The notes under the pieces were generated by a model. It did no database searches, was not told the DNA's origin, and was given only the letters and a program-made list of their open reading frames with translations. Shown here one piece after another: positions 10,801 to 36,100 of a stretch of 64,000 nucleotides of DNA (positions are counted from its first letter, which is position 1; every line of letters starts with the position of its first letter). This stretch comes from Urechis unicinctus. Lineage: Eukaryota; Annelida; Polychaeta; Xenopneusta; Urechidae. Location of the stretch: NCBI GenBank assembly GCA_034190875.2, contig CM067344.1, forward strand, positions 22,809,606 to 22,873,605. The letters are read 5' to 3'. Both the position numbers and the translations under genes were made by a program.

Positions 10801-13203
10801 GGGATATTGTTTTTGACAAACAGATGTGTGCTGCGGTATTGTTTTTGACTAACCGATGTGTGTTGGGATATTGTTTTTGACAAACAGATGTGTGCTGGGA
10901 TATTGTTTTTGACTTACCGATGTGTGCTGCGGTATTGTTTTTGACTAACCAATGTGTGCTGGGATATTGTTTTTGACTTACCGATGTGTGTTGGGATATT
11001 GTTTTTGACAAACAGATGTGTGCTGCGGTATTGTTTTTGACTAACCGATGTGTGTTGGGATATTGACTTCAGACAAACTGGATGTGTGCTGGGATATTGT
11101 TTTTGACTTACCGATGTGTGCTGCGGTATTGTTTTTGACTAACCAATGTGTGCTGGGATTTTGTTTTTGACAAACAGATGTGTGCTGGGGTATTGTTTTT
11201 GACTTACCGATGTGTGCTGGGATATTGTTTTTGACTTACCGATGTGTGCTGGGATATTGTTTTTGACTTACCGATGTGTGCTGGGATATTGTTTTTGACT
11301 TACCAATGTGTGCTGGGATATTGTTTTTGACAAACAGATGTGTGCTGGGGTATTGTTTTTGACTAACCGATGTGTGCTGGGATATTGTTTTTGACTTACC
11401 GATGTGTGCTGGGATATTGTTTTTGACTTACCGATGTGTGCTGGGATATTGTTTTTGACTAACCGATGTGTGCTGGGATATTGTTTTTGACTTACCGATG
11501 TGTGCTGGAATATTGTTTTTGACTTACCGATGTGTGCTGGGATATTGATGCCGTGTCGATGACTGATTATTGACGATCTGCTGCAGTGAGATACACTGTA
11601 CAAAATGATACCGTCGAGTATGAAGCCCAGCCTCAAATGAGCCTCGGCTGTCCCTGCTCTGTCAACTACCACTGTCTATCGCGTCTCTGCTACCGGGGCA
11701 GGTGCTCTGGTAACAGTGTGCTGGCTGTAGTGGGCATGGATGTCTATTACAGCCAACTCAAGGCTCATCTTCACAAGCTGATCCAGCGAGTAGGCGAAGG
11801 ACTCAACTGTGATATGCAATACAGCTGTGTCAATTCTAAGGGGAGGAACGAGACCTGTGAAATGAAGTGAGATTCTAGTTCAGTTGACTTACTTTGAAAG
11901 CTTTCTTACTGTTTCACCGTGGTATATTTCAGTAAAGCACTGGGTCAATGAGTTAAATGTCATTGTGTTATATGTATGTTGTAAATAATGGATATATTTT
12001 AGAAACGTTATGATAATTATTTTTTTTATTACTTTTGAACAGTGATTGTTATTCTATATATCACAAGAAATCCTCAGCATTTGTAGCAGAGTCACTGGCT
12101 TAACCCCGGTGTGTGTCCAGGTGTCATATCGTGAATGACAAGGCCCAGTTTGTGGTGTACGACGAGCTGTCCTCCACTCACCACGTGTCACTTGCATCTG
12201 TGTTTGGTTATGTTTTTAATGAGCTCCTTCAAGATGAAGTGTTTATCCTCCATACGCGCACTGACTACCAGGGCGTGTGTTCACACACAGACAATGCAGT
12301 ACAGGTAACCCAACTATTGTATCCACAACCACAAAACTGGTGGAGATGGTTCCTAATTTGTTAATCACCTTTAGTTACCTTCGTTCAGAAATAGTTTTGG
12401 TTTGAATGATATCAATCTGTTGCATTTATCAAAGAGACTGTCACATACTTCTTGTTTGTAATCGGCCATAAATGGTTGGAATATAATATCTTGTATTGCT
12501 TTTTCAGGATGAGACAGGGACATCATATTCTGACCAGGGGCCCTTCCCTCCATTTCAAAACCACTATAGCTGTATCAAGGAGGTCACATATTACACATCG
12601 AACGTAGCTAAACTTGCTGAAATGGAAGGCGGAATGAAACTAGGGGAATTGAATAATGACCCATGTGCCAGTGGGAAATACTTCTTCAGTGTAATACCGG
12701 GGACAAACCTCTTTCTCCTCATTCTCACAGACTATGTTGACTTGTCACAGACTGCATTCAACTTCAACTGCCACATTCAGAAAAAGTAAGCATATATGTC
12801 GTTTATCAGCGGTTTTATTCAGGAAAAATACTTCTCTTTTCCCATGCTTAAAACATACTGATAATATCAAGACCACACATATACAGAGCTTCCTTGCTAA
12901 TTAATTATGATATATTAGTTTTACAAAGATATAGAATTTTGACTGATAATTTGTTGGAATGTTTTCAGCGTATTCACACCGACATCTACCGAAGTGGATC
13001 GCTTGGTGTGTCCGCGGAAAGCAGTGTATGATATCAGTTACCCTTCCCGCTATCGTTCTTGCCCTCATTTCTCTTACTCCAATGTGTCATGTGCAGCGAG
13101 CAGAGCCCCGGATACTCACGCACCACTCTTACACGCACATGGATATTCATTCTGCTTGATTTATATCTTAACAGTATTGATGATGATAGAAGTCAGCGCC
13201 TAG
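4872..13203 (+). CDS. CACHD1-like VWA/Cache protein with folate-receptor-like N-terminus
   Basis: Membrane-associated protein of the calcium-channel alpha2delta/CACHD1 family, about 1425 aa. Coding exons: 4872-5859, 6157-6358, 6468-6620, 6793-6981, 7230-7466, 7550-7674, 7843-7961, 8128-8384, 8472-8619, 8817-9027, 9295-9483, 9595-9769, 9866-10021, 10284-10435, 11587-11866, 12121-12304, 12508-12785, 12969-13203. They sum to 4278 nt. An in-frame TAG precedes the ATG. Order: signal peptide (1-20), Cys-rich folate-receptor-like domain (about 30-155), hydrophobic stretches (171-188, 249-263), VWA_N, VWA with MIDAS DASSS (501-505), two Cache-type regions (one with GVVGVDV, the next with RIYPG...SRPWF), and a C-terminal hydrophobic tail. 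The Cache half matches CACHD1 better than CACNA2D as I recall them. Known members traffic or modulate channels at the cell surface; the role here is inferred. The Cys-rich module is not in vertebrate CACHD1. The long cytosolic tail of CACHD1 is missing, so the tail may be a GPI signal or short membrane anchor. Confidence 0.85.
5884..6040. mobile_element. Small TIR element (MITE) in intron 1 of the CACHD1-like gene
   Basis: Perfect 14-bp terminal inverted repeats, AACAGGGATGCCAA at 5884-5897 and its complement at 6027-6040, bound a 157-bp non-coding piece. The interior is rich in CCGCGG-type sequence, unlike the AT-rich flanks. Flanking bases are TTAA on the left and AAAA on the right, so the target duplication is unclear. 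No transposase is present. Confidence 0.65.
9062..9225. repeat. 83-bp tandem duplication in an intron
   Basis: Two diverged copies, starting near 9062 and 9145, share aaacatacctcat, atgtatacaa and aggacctgatgtaaaatt at an 83-bp offset. They lie in the intron between coding exons ending at 9027 and starting at 9295 of the CACHD1-like gene. Confidence 0.8.
10538..11548. repeat. 32-bp minisatellite in an intron, about 31 copies
   Basis: A tandem array with a 32-bp unit built on GATGTGTGCTGGGATATTG followed by TTTTTGAC and a variable tail. Three tail classes recur: CTTACC, CTAACC and AAACA. Variants GCGGTATT, GGGGTATT and GGGATTTT are interspersed. The array fills most of the intron between coding exons ending 10435 and starting 11587. 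Long antisense frames run through it only because the unit contains few stops. Confidence 0.95.
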
Positions 13204-15852
13204 GGGCAGTTCAAAAATTATATGTAACACTTTTTTGGACGATTTTGACCCCCACCCCCTGTAAAGCTCCATAACACTAACTTGCACATCTCCCATAAGG
13301 CACCACAACGCAAGCCAACATACCCCCACCCAGCACTACATAATTGTTGTACGGTCCCCTAAAAACCTCATGCATGGTGCCAAGTAAAACCAGAGTTTCA
13401 TTTCAGTGTTGGACACATGCGGATAGGCTTTCTGTGTAGATAGCTTCCAATGACATTAAGTGATAGGTGAGGTTGTGTTATCTTTTTTTGCTGGTAATAT
13501 TGATGAGAGACTATGCATATTATTCACGAAAACTTTACAATGGCTTCTGCTGCATTTTAGCTGGAGATATATCACCGTCCTGTTTTGCTGTTGGTTGCTT
13601 TATAAAAATGAATGAACTTGCTAAGCAGATATATGTAAATCTTCTATCATGTTTCTTGATATTTGATACTGTTGGTTGACTTCAACAATGTAGAGTTGTT
13701 CTGGTATTTGTTTACTTGTTGCTTATTGTCTGGTCATGGTTAATAAGTATCATATGTGCGATTTATGCATTTCAAAGTTTTTAAATTAGCTGATTGACAA
13801 TGGTTACATTGTGCTATTGTTATCTTCCCTGTAGCATTTTATATGCATCAGCTTCAATAGAGAGGATGTTTCTCTGGGTGTTGCAATGTTGATATACATT
13901 TGGGTGTTGTCATCATGAGCATGTTTGTTTGTTTGTATATTTTTGGGGTAAATACAGCTTTATAAATCTTGCCTTATGACCAATGCATCATTCCATAACT
14001 ATCAGCTGAAATTCTGGGGATATTTTGACACATTATGTTTTATTATTGTTATCAAATCTATCTGTTTTATATTTTCATTCTTTATCGATTATTTCTGGAT
14101 GATTGATTGCATGGTTTGTGTAACCATATTGTACTTGAGAGAGAGGTTTTATGTTACAGCTGTTTTTGCATTTCTACCTTTGATCTCATGTAATATAATA
14201 AAGGTATTATGAATAGGTCACTATGTTCACATCAGGGCAGTTTTTGAAAATTTATATTATGATTGTTAAGATTGTATATTGTTTTGATATATTATTTGCA
14301 TCTGTCATCACTATACAAAACATAAGTTTGTCCAACCTGTATCATATTGTTATTTATATGTATGATTAACATGATTTTATGGGTGTTTTCTTTTTATTGT
14401 AGAATTTTGATATTTTGAAGAGTAGCTTTGATGATAGTTGACAGCCATTTATAATGACAAGGTCTCAATATCTTTTTGTAAGGTCCCAGGCAGCTTTTGG
14501 GGGTAAAAAATTCCATGGTCACAGGATGCTTTAATGGCAGCTTATTTGCAAAACCAATCAAAATAACCATGCACTGTATGCCAAAATAATGCTTTTTGTA
14601 GATGCACTCTGTTTATGGGGCATATCTTTGTGTACTTTTGCATTGATTGTTGGCACACACTGATGAAATGTTCATTGTATCCACAGATCACGGAAGATGA
14701 TTTTTTTCTAAATGATTAATGTATATTTAAAGACTATTATCAAAAGTTATAAACATCTCACTACTTGAGAAATTGTTTTTGGTTATGTTTATTGTTCTAC
14801 ATTTATTGTATGCAAGTCACCTTGCCCTGATGGTTGATGATCTGATACATCATATTGCGCGAAAATGAGTGATTGAAAGTAATCGGCTCAGATGCTGAAT
14901 GTTATACTTGCCATAAAAATTCTAAGTCATTTTTTCTCTCTCTTCCACAACACATTCTTTCACATACATTGATTCTCACCACAATAAATAATCATAACTG
15001 CCTTGAGTCTTTTTTATTTTCTCAAACCTATACACATTATATGTTTCTTCTATCATGATGTATTGACATAAACAACAATGGTTTTGATCTGGCCCATCAG
15101 AATTGGTCTCCAAACTAGCTCTTTTGAATCAAGTTTGGGAGACAGTGCTCCCTGTTAGCGTCTTCCAACAAGGTTATAAATCCCACTTGGTTTGTTCGAG
15201 GAGTTACTTCTTGAATCTTGGTCTGTTGGACTACTCCCAGCAGATGTGGTACACAAAGCAATGAGGACAAGGGGTTTGTGTCCACAGGGGTGGGTGAAGG
15301 GGGGGGGGGGTGGGTAACACATAAGGAAAGATTACAAATCATCACAAGAACTGGGATAATTGCTCGTTGTAAGCAACGTTGAAACCTATGTTTCATTTAA
15401 TATATTTCATTGCAGTTAAGTTAATATGGTGTCATAATAATAATAATAATAATAAAACTTTATTGCAGACTCAACATTTTTGTTTGAATGAGATCAGGAA
15501 TGCATACTGCATAGTACATGGCATTAGCTATGAATTTGATAAATTGTATCTTACACTGGAGGCAAGAATGGCACATATTAAGCTGTTGTGACATGAATCC
15601 AATCTAATCATAAACTTATATATAAACTTATATTGGTCATAATGATAAAAGTTTTGTTGAAGATCATAATGTTACCATTTACATTTATTTGATAAATATC
15701 TCGACTCATTAACGTAGATGTCTCCATTGAAATGTCAATTAATTATGCAGACGTAATGTTTTCGCGTCTGCATTCAACAAATTGCCTTGATGCAAGTAGA
15801 CGGTGCCTCATAACCCTATAAATAATGACCTGACTTCAGCTGGTGTTACCGT
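13204..15852. other. 3' region of CACHD1-like gene and intergenic DNA
   Basis: No further gene is supported. The sequence after the stop is AT-rich. The first AATAAA that looks usable as a poly(A) signal is at 14197-14202, with another near 14981, so the 3' UTR may be 1 kb or longer. A (TAA)n run lies at about 15434-15456 and a 12-G run at 15299-15310. Confidence 0.5.
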
Positions 15853-15901
15853 CACGTGGTTTAAAAACCCGATGTGATCATGTGACCACTTTGGCGGGAA
15901 A
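15853..15901 (+). promoter_or_regulatory. MCM3 promoter: E-box and E2F site
   Basis: A palindromic E-box CACGTG lies at 15853-15858. A textbook E2F site, TTTGGCGGGAAA, lies at 15890-15901, 75 bp before the MCM3 ATG. MCM genes are classic E2F targets switched on at G1/S, so the match fits the downstream gene. The transcription start is not visible from sequence alone. Confidence 0.75.
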
Positions 15902-15975
15902 GTGTGGAAGTGCTACAAAGGCGGCCTTGTCTCGTTACAATAAGAGGTTAATTTAGATATAATCTCTCCGTAATC

Positions 15976-22625
<6,650 letters not shown>

Positions 22626-24156
22626 ACCATGAACTTGGACAGTAATTACTGGATGGGTGTTGTAATATACAACTGGCCCGCATACCTTAGTACTCGCCAC
22701 GTCACACAGTGTACGAGTAAATTGTGTTGTTTCGAAGGGATCTGTTCTTAGGATTACAGAATCATGTGGTGATTTCGGCAGATATTAACTTTTTGACTTG
22801 CTGGGAAGTGCTTACAATTTGCGAGTAAATTTCCATTTTGGATTGATATTGTTAATACATCAAATAAACTTGTTTAGAGAGATGTGTCGTATGTGTGTAA
22901 ACTAGCTGATTGAGTGGATTGATCAGTTAATATCACCTTGCCTTAATCTGTCCATTGTATGTTTACATTGAATTGGCATCCAGGTAAATCATATAAGCCT
23001 CGCCTTAAATCGGACTGTTTACCCTGATCTTGCTGTATGTGACATATGTCATTTTGCATGGATGATATGAATGGTAGACTTGGTGCAGGCAATTCTAAAC
23101 CCATACATAGGATAGTTCTCCAGCATGAGGTGCCTTTGAACCTGCCCATGGGAGATCTTTGTCCCCACAAGATGCAACAGATAATAAAGAAAATATCTGG
23201 ATATTAATTTATTTAACGAGTACCCATGAATAGTTCTTTACAAAATACATGCTGCATTATATTTTCTCATTCATTGAATATAAAAGAATGAAGATGACAG
23301 TATCAGCTTAAAAAACCTGCCTGGGAACATTACTGGTCTATAAATTTTAATACCAACTCTGCATACACTGTAATAGTCCATTTCTGTAAGTGTCTTTGCA
23401 ATTGGCAAAGCATCTCAAGCAGCCATGGATATTATATGTTGGTGTAAACAGAGGATGAACTAACTGAAAGGTAAGAATATACTGGATAAGTAGTACACTG
23501 TGGTTCCTGCCACTATCAGATCATGAGCAAGTTAACATAATCACTTGAACGGGTTGGTGCTTGAGTCACCCTGGCCAGCAGAATGCATGGGATGATATTG
23601 ACCTTTAAACCAGTCCGTCACTTAACCCTCTGTACAATAACGAACAACATCCTCGCTTGATATCACATAACACTGGACCACAATGGTCATCAATTGCACA
23701 GATTGACAATACAGAATCAACATTCAAGTATTTCTAGTGAAGACAACATTGAAATGACCATCCTTGTGAAAAAGGCTCCATCCATGATCCCAAGAAAAAA
23801 TCACAGATTGAGAAAACTGCAGTCTTAAATTTGTCAGGAGCATTGCATATGCAGCAGGTTAGTGGTTCATGATTCACAGGGACCTTATCGAGCAGTCACG
23901 GGTTCTAGCACCATTGGGTAATGAGTCCCAGCCGAGCTGAGTATTGGGATATCAACTTCTTGGCATGTCCATCACCATTGCCAAACCTGCATGAACAAAC
24001 ATGGCATTGAAATTATGGCTAATACAGGTACAATAAACAAATTCCTGACACAGGTACAAATTTAGAAAAGGTAAAAATGGGGGAGCAATTTCTATAGAAC
24101 ATTCCCTCCCAGAAAAAGGGGGCTTGGCAATATGCAATTTCATTCATCATGTGTGT
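22626..24156. other. Convergent 3' regions of MCM3 and TRAF7
   Basis: No coding exon is seen. MCM3 has AATAAA at 22863-22868. TRAF7, coming from the other side, has its complement TTTATT at 23208-23213. This leaves about 340 bp between the two likely cleavage regions, and a TRAF7 3' UTR of nearly 1 kb. Confidence 0.55.
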
Positions 24157-30165
<6,009 letters not shown>

Positions 30166-30364
30166 CTATACAAACACACAAAAAATAAGAAACAATAAAA
30201 TCTCACAGGAAAAAAATGATGAATATATAACTACTTGCTATTTCAAATACAGACAGTCCATGCAGTTGGGAATTATGCTTCTATTCCAGGGTTACTATAC
30301 AATGGTATTCTTTTGCAGAAACTAATAAGACCCTGATGACCAGGTTCTTAGCCAAAGACCCATC

Positions 30365-30391
30365 TACCTGTCCATTGGACAGGTAATCGTC
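30365..30391 (-). CDS. TRAF7: Candidate first coding exon of TRAF7
   Basis: On the minus strand an ATG in good context (ccaaATGG) opens MDDYLSNGQ and meets a donor, CAG|gtagat. It ends in phase 0, which fits the phase-0 start of the exon at 30165. This would give a protein of about 648 aa. The exon is short and has no homology support, so it may be chance. Confidence 0.3.
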
Positions 30392-30571
30392 CATTTGGAT
30401 GGGCTGGAATTTTCCCCTTAACACCGTCCATTCGCCCGCGCCTCCCAGGCCGAATATAAGAAATTAGCATAGTCAGTATAAGCACTGCTTTGTTTGATAA
30501 TGCTTCTTATGATGCATGGGGTTTAATCAGCGTCATAATACTTGAATGATGGTGAATGGAGTGATGACCAG

Positions 30572-30744
30572 CTTCTGGTATTCATTATTCTTACAAACCT
30601 CAAACATATCGTGTATAATTTTAAAGAAGGTATAAAGTCCACATGGACCGGGAAAACAAGGTCTCGGTCCATGTCGACTTTATACCTTTCTCTAAAATGA
30701 TACACGATATGTTTAAGGTTTGTAAGAATAATGAATACCAGAAG
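30572..30744. repeat. Long hairpin, about 80-bp arms, upstream of TRAF7
   Basis: Arms 30572-30650 and 30665-30744 are inverted copies with about five differences and a 14-nt loop. The outer end cttctggtattcattattc pairs with its complement before 30744. Weaker pairing may extend outward on both sides. It is probably a palindromic non-autonomous element, or a source of hairpin RNA. Confidence 0.85.
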
Positions 30745-32801
30745 GGTACATAACACATGGTCGATTGGAGCATCATTCTGAAATGACTGCCTCATGGTAT
30801 CGCTTTTGCTATCATCTGAAGCTCATAAATTGTAATTTGGTAAAATATCATATCGACTCGGAGTCTTTGACCAAGTTTTTTTTTTTGCAGAACGTGCCAA
30901 AAGATATTGCAGTGATTGGGCAAAGGCTTGTGCTGGCGCAAGTTAACGTTGTGCAGACTGTCACAATTGCGATAAGGGTGTTGTGAAAGGAAAGCTCAAC
31001 AGTGTTAACTGTTGTCGCGGAGCGTCCTGGTGTGGTCCTTTGTGTATACACCCTCAGAAATGCTGTGTCGCGATGGCATGACCGATGGTCTGAGGGATTT
31101 TTATGATTCCTGTCGAGGTCGATGGCTGTACGGAGGCGGCGTGTTCAATGTAGGGGGGGGGGGGGTGCGACGGCAGGGGGGGTGGGGGGAGTTTGGGGAG
31201 TTGACAACAAGATAGGGTTAGGTGTTGAGTAAGTTTCCGTGTGATTTCGTCATATGCAATTGAATCCAGCCAGACACATTTTGATAAATCTGTTTGTTTT
31301 GGATGGCAAGGATGGTTGTGCATGCACTCGCTGAAAAGGTTCTTCGCAAGTGATTTATTGCGTCTTTATTACATAAGTACATGTGTCATTTGCAATAACT
31401 ACCTTTCAGGGGGATTATGTATTCAATGATATCACCTTGACAGTTAAAAAAATAACACTTCTGGATACCCGTAGCCACATGGCGATTGAAACTGAAACTG
31501 CATAATGTCACATCATATCACAATTTTAAGATGTTGAAGAAGGGTGCGATCCTCAAAGTTTATATGACAACTGCTAAATAATAACGACATAGTGGATTAC
31601 TCAAGTAGTGTCGATCAAGACCAGACATATTGATTCTCGACTTATATATATATATACGTAAGTACACAATATTGATGTGAAGAACTACCGCTTGAAATGT
31701 ATGTTTTTCTGCATCGTGGTTACAATATTTTCAGGATGGTATATATGTATATTGACCATCGACCGGGGCTACATTGCAGAGTGTAGATAATGTACCAAGA
31801 TGAGACTGAGACACCAGTTTAGGTGGAATGTAGCCGTGCACGACGTTTATGATATATTACCGTCGTGCGCGGCTAGGTGGAATGGGACCACAGGTGCTTG
31901 GTTCCAGATGTCAGGCTTCCGATTTACAGCAGTAAAACCAAATCTGTTAACACTAACAACCTCGTTCAGTCCGAACAGTGGTTGAATTAAAATGTGGATC
32001 ACTTGTTCTTCTGAGATTACGACATGCGAACGGTATAGTTATAATAAACATTTATGATCGTTTCACCTGTTGTCCGAGTTGACCTCGATTTGACATGGTT
32101 TGCTGTGGATTATTTCAAGTATTATACGTTGTTGAAGTTACAATCAGCCAAGTTAATGTCACTTGTTCATAACCTGTTAAGTTAGGTTCCTCTCGGTATC
32201 AAAATTCCAACAATATCCTTGATTGGTCCAATGGCGACCAGCCAATGACAGATAGAAATATTTTGTCGGCTTTGATACCTTATGATTTTCGATCATGACG
32301 AACATCTGAAATAAACCCATTATGATCTTACCATTATGATAGCGATTCATAACGAACTTCATAAATTTCACCATTATGATGTTATCAATTTACACCCGAA
32401 CGATATTTTTGAGAGCATCAAGGAAACTTAAAATTGAATATTTCCTTCAATACACAATAGCTTACTTAGTTATATAATGAGCTTTAAGACACGAAAGGCA
32501 ATTGAGTTTGTTCTCTACAACAATTTGCATCCGAGCTAAGATGTTTTAGTAAGTGGCACGTGACACGTAGGTCACTCATGGATCAGGGAAGCTGATGTTT
32601 ACAATTTATCATAAGGGATAGCTGTGTTGTCATGTTAATTTTGCGCTTAACACTAGGTGGCCAGGGCAAAAATACCTTTTGGTCCAAAGGTGCCCAGCCA
32701 ATGGTCGACAAAAAGAGGAGATTCTGGTTAGGGAAAGAATATTCCATTTACTCGGGATCACAATAAACCATAACAACAAAACATTTATCTAAACCAAAAT
32801 A
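30745..32801. other. Between TRAF7 and CDK11, no gene seen
   Basis: No exon with recognisable coding content was found. It holds a 13-G run at 31153-31165, a short (TA)n stretch near 31640 and repeated ccattatgat words near 32320-32380. The TRAF7 promoter and any 5' UTR exon should lie here. Confidence 0.5.
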
Positions 32802-32807
32802 TTTATT
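32802..32807 (-). terminator. Likely poly(A) signal of CDK11
   Basis: TTTATT on the plus strand is AATAAA on the minus strand, about 350 bp after the CDK11 stop. Confidence 0.5.
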
Positions 32808-33153
32808 TCATATTCTTCGCACACAAGCTGCCATACCGTACAATATGTACACAATTCATTTACATACAAGTCTAAGAAGAAGGAAAGATTGTATTGTTCA
32901 AGTTAAGAAGGATTGATAAACATGCTAGAATGTGCATTACTATTATAGCAACTAATCCTATATGCCTTCAATTTTTTCTAAGATATAGCAGCCTGATAAC
33001 TATGTCTGCCCTGGATACAAGCAACTAACTGGTATGGGAATACAAGCAAAATATTTCCACTACATTTCATGACCACATACAAGACAATATTTTTTTGGTA
33101 TAAAACATCAGTTTATATAAATACATTTTTTTTCACTAAATGGGTAGCAGCAT

Positions 33154-36100
33154 TTAGAACTTGAGAGAGAATCCCGGTCCTGAAGCTGCTGCATTTTTAG
33201 CCATACCTAGCATGAAGCTGGCTGCTTCATCTTCATCTCCCTGTCAAACACAGCATCACGTAACACGCCAGATGAGGATACCAGAAAACAAGGAAACAAC
33301 CAGGGAAATGCATAGAAAGTATAAAGCAAATAACTATTTCTATAAATATTCCTATTTGTTAATGGTTAAATACTGTTATAGTTTTCCCAGCGAAACTGAG
33401 ATACTAACCAGGAGTTTGGAGTAGGCCTTCCCTCCAGATGGGGGTTTTGGGGAGTGACCGCTGTTGGAGCGTTTATTGAGTTCACTCTTAGCAGGCCAGG
33501 TTGGGAACATGGAGGGATCCACAGGCAGTGGAGATTCAGAGAAAAAATCATGCTTTAAGGCATCATCAGCTGAGATCCGACGAGAAGGGTTGTATGTCAA
33601 AAATCTGAACAGTAGGAAAAAACATGTTTTATGTAAACTGGAAACGGTATGCAAATACATTTTGACATTGGTGACTGACACCTGACAAACTCTTGCTTCT
33701 AAAAATCCTGGATATGATAGAAATCATTCCTGTTCTTATAATATGATCAAAAGCTGGTCTCCTTGCAACAAAGAAAATTAAATGACATGAATGTGTCAGA
33801 TACAATATGGGTATATTTTGATAGCAAGGCCCCATACCATAAACTGCCAATCATGCAAGCATTCTTTTGTGGGCATATGTGATAACAGAAAAATGTTGTG
33901 ATTAGTGAAGAGATGAGAGAGTGTCATTTTATATGTCCTGACCTGTTCATAAGGTCAAAACCCTTGTCTGAGAGCATAGAGCCGAATCTATTGCGGAGTT
34001 GATTGTAAGGGTATTCTGTGAAGGTGCACTTCTTCATGGCAGGCAACTCTGACACACCTGGCCAAATCTTCTCGTTCGGGGTTCCCAACTCCTGAATAAA
34101 AATGACAACCCACAGGTTATCACCAGATAAATGATGAATACACCTCAAGCCATACCAGTGGTAGTTCTGCAGAGACCAATGTTAAGCAACCCTAACAACT
34201 TGACTGATCTTCATATTAATCAAAAACATCTCACCTAGTAAGAATCAAATTCAAAACACTTCGCAATATGCAGAATAATGTTCTATTTACATTTTGTCAT
34301 AATATTTGAAGGTTTTTAAGATTGTAAAACACGGTTTTTATCAACTTGCCTTGAATATGCGATTGAGTTCGTCTATTTCTGACTTTCCTGGGAAGAGAGC
34401 TTTCCTGGTGAGCAACTCAGCATAGATACACCCCACTGACCACATGTCTATATAGGTACTATACTCCTGTCAACAGAAAAAAAATCTTTCCATCAGATAC
34501 TTACACATCAATACATCAGGTAGGTGGGTTAATGAAAGCTGTTGCCATACAAGTGTAACGAGACAAAGCCCAGACTTACCTTGGCACCCAGCAGTAACTC
34601 AGGGGCTCGGTACCATAGTGTGACTACTATAGGGGTGTAGGGCTTCAGAGGCGAGCCATACTCCCTCGCCAGGCCAAAATCTCCTATCTAAATATAATAC
34701 AACAATATAATACTCGGTTATGATATTCAACCAACAAACGTGCATGAAAACACATATGCTCAAGATTTTGGTTGTTTCTCTAGATTATAAATGTTCCATA
34801 CATTACCTTTTAAACTGATATAACTTCTAATTGGTAGTTGACCGACTTACAGCAGTACAACCTACAACATAGGTGGACTAACCTTCAGGATGCCTTTATG
34901 ACTGAGAAGGAGGTTTGAGGTCTTGAGATCACGATGTATAATCCAGTTGTCATGGAGATGGGCCACTCCCCTCAGCAGCTGCATCATCAGTGTCTTCACT
35001 TCACCTGGGACACAGAGATAGAACACTGATTAACTTATAACGTCTTGAGAGTGACTACAACATAGAACTCACAATGAGGCAAGCGCACATCACGGGCCTC
35101 AGTTGAGGTTTTCATTCGTTTTTCAGTCAAACAAGCAATTGATCTCCTATGAGTTGCATTACACCATTCTTCGTAATACCTTTCATTTGAAGTCCCTAAA
35201 CATGTAGGTACATACAGCATTTCACTACCTTCACCATAACAGCACGCAAAAATAAGCCTTGACACTCACCTATAATGAAGGGTTCCTTCATGGTCTCCAT
35301 CAGACTCTTCATGTCGTGTTCTACGTAGTCCATCACGATGTAGATCTTATCCATGTTACTCCCCACCACGATCTCCTGCCAACCGCACCATCAACTCATT
35401 ACAACCGCACCATCAACTCATTGCAACCGCACCATCAACTCATTACAACCAGCTTTTTTTTTTAAAGATTTATAGGTAAGTTGACTAAAACTCATCCAAT
35501 AGTTTGATTAATCCAATGACTGCAATGGTGATGTTAATATGAGACCCACCCTGACAGTGACTATATTAAGATGCTGTGCCTTCAGAAGTGTGTTGATTTC
35601 TCTCAATGAAGTGATTGGGAAACCTTCTTTCTCTTTTTCCATCTTCAGTCTTTTCAGAGCTACAATTTCATCTATTAAAAGAAAAAAAGACAATAACATT
35701 AGAAAGATTGCTATGACACAAACTAGTCTTAATAACTTTTTTCAGCGTGCAGCAAACTGTTTTAAAGACTTTTTGTTCAAAATGGCATATTTAACTTCAA
35801 GCGTCCTCTGGAGGAAGCATGAACTTTTTGGGTGCATCTTTAGTGATGTAATTTATGACATACAGACCTATCTTTTTATCTCGCGCTCGATACACCACAC
35901 CATACGTTCCCTCCTCAATTCTGTTGAGGCAATGAAATTCTTCCACACTGCGACATCCCTGCAGAGCTGGGTAGTAGGGTGGTAACTCTGGGGCAAGTTC
36001 CACAGGAGACTCGGGTGGGGTGTCTGCTATATAGTTGCCATTGTGAACCTCTTCCATATCATCATCCGGCTCCGGTTCTGTATCATCCATGCTCTGTGTA

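Noticed and set aside
10538-11548. CRISPR-like regular repeat
   Set aside because: The units are head to tail with no unique spacers and lie in an animal intron.
10754-11672. Two long minus-strand frames with repeated QHTSVSQKQYPS-like text
   Set aside because: They are translations of the 32-bp minisatellite. The repeat has few stops in any frame and shows no sign of a gene.
11586-13203. Separate small genes at 11586-11870, 12113-12364 and 12496-12789
   Set aside because: They are consecutive exons of the CACHD1-like gene; splice phases join them exactly.
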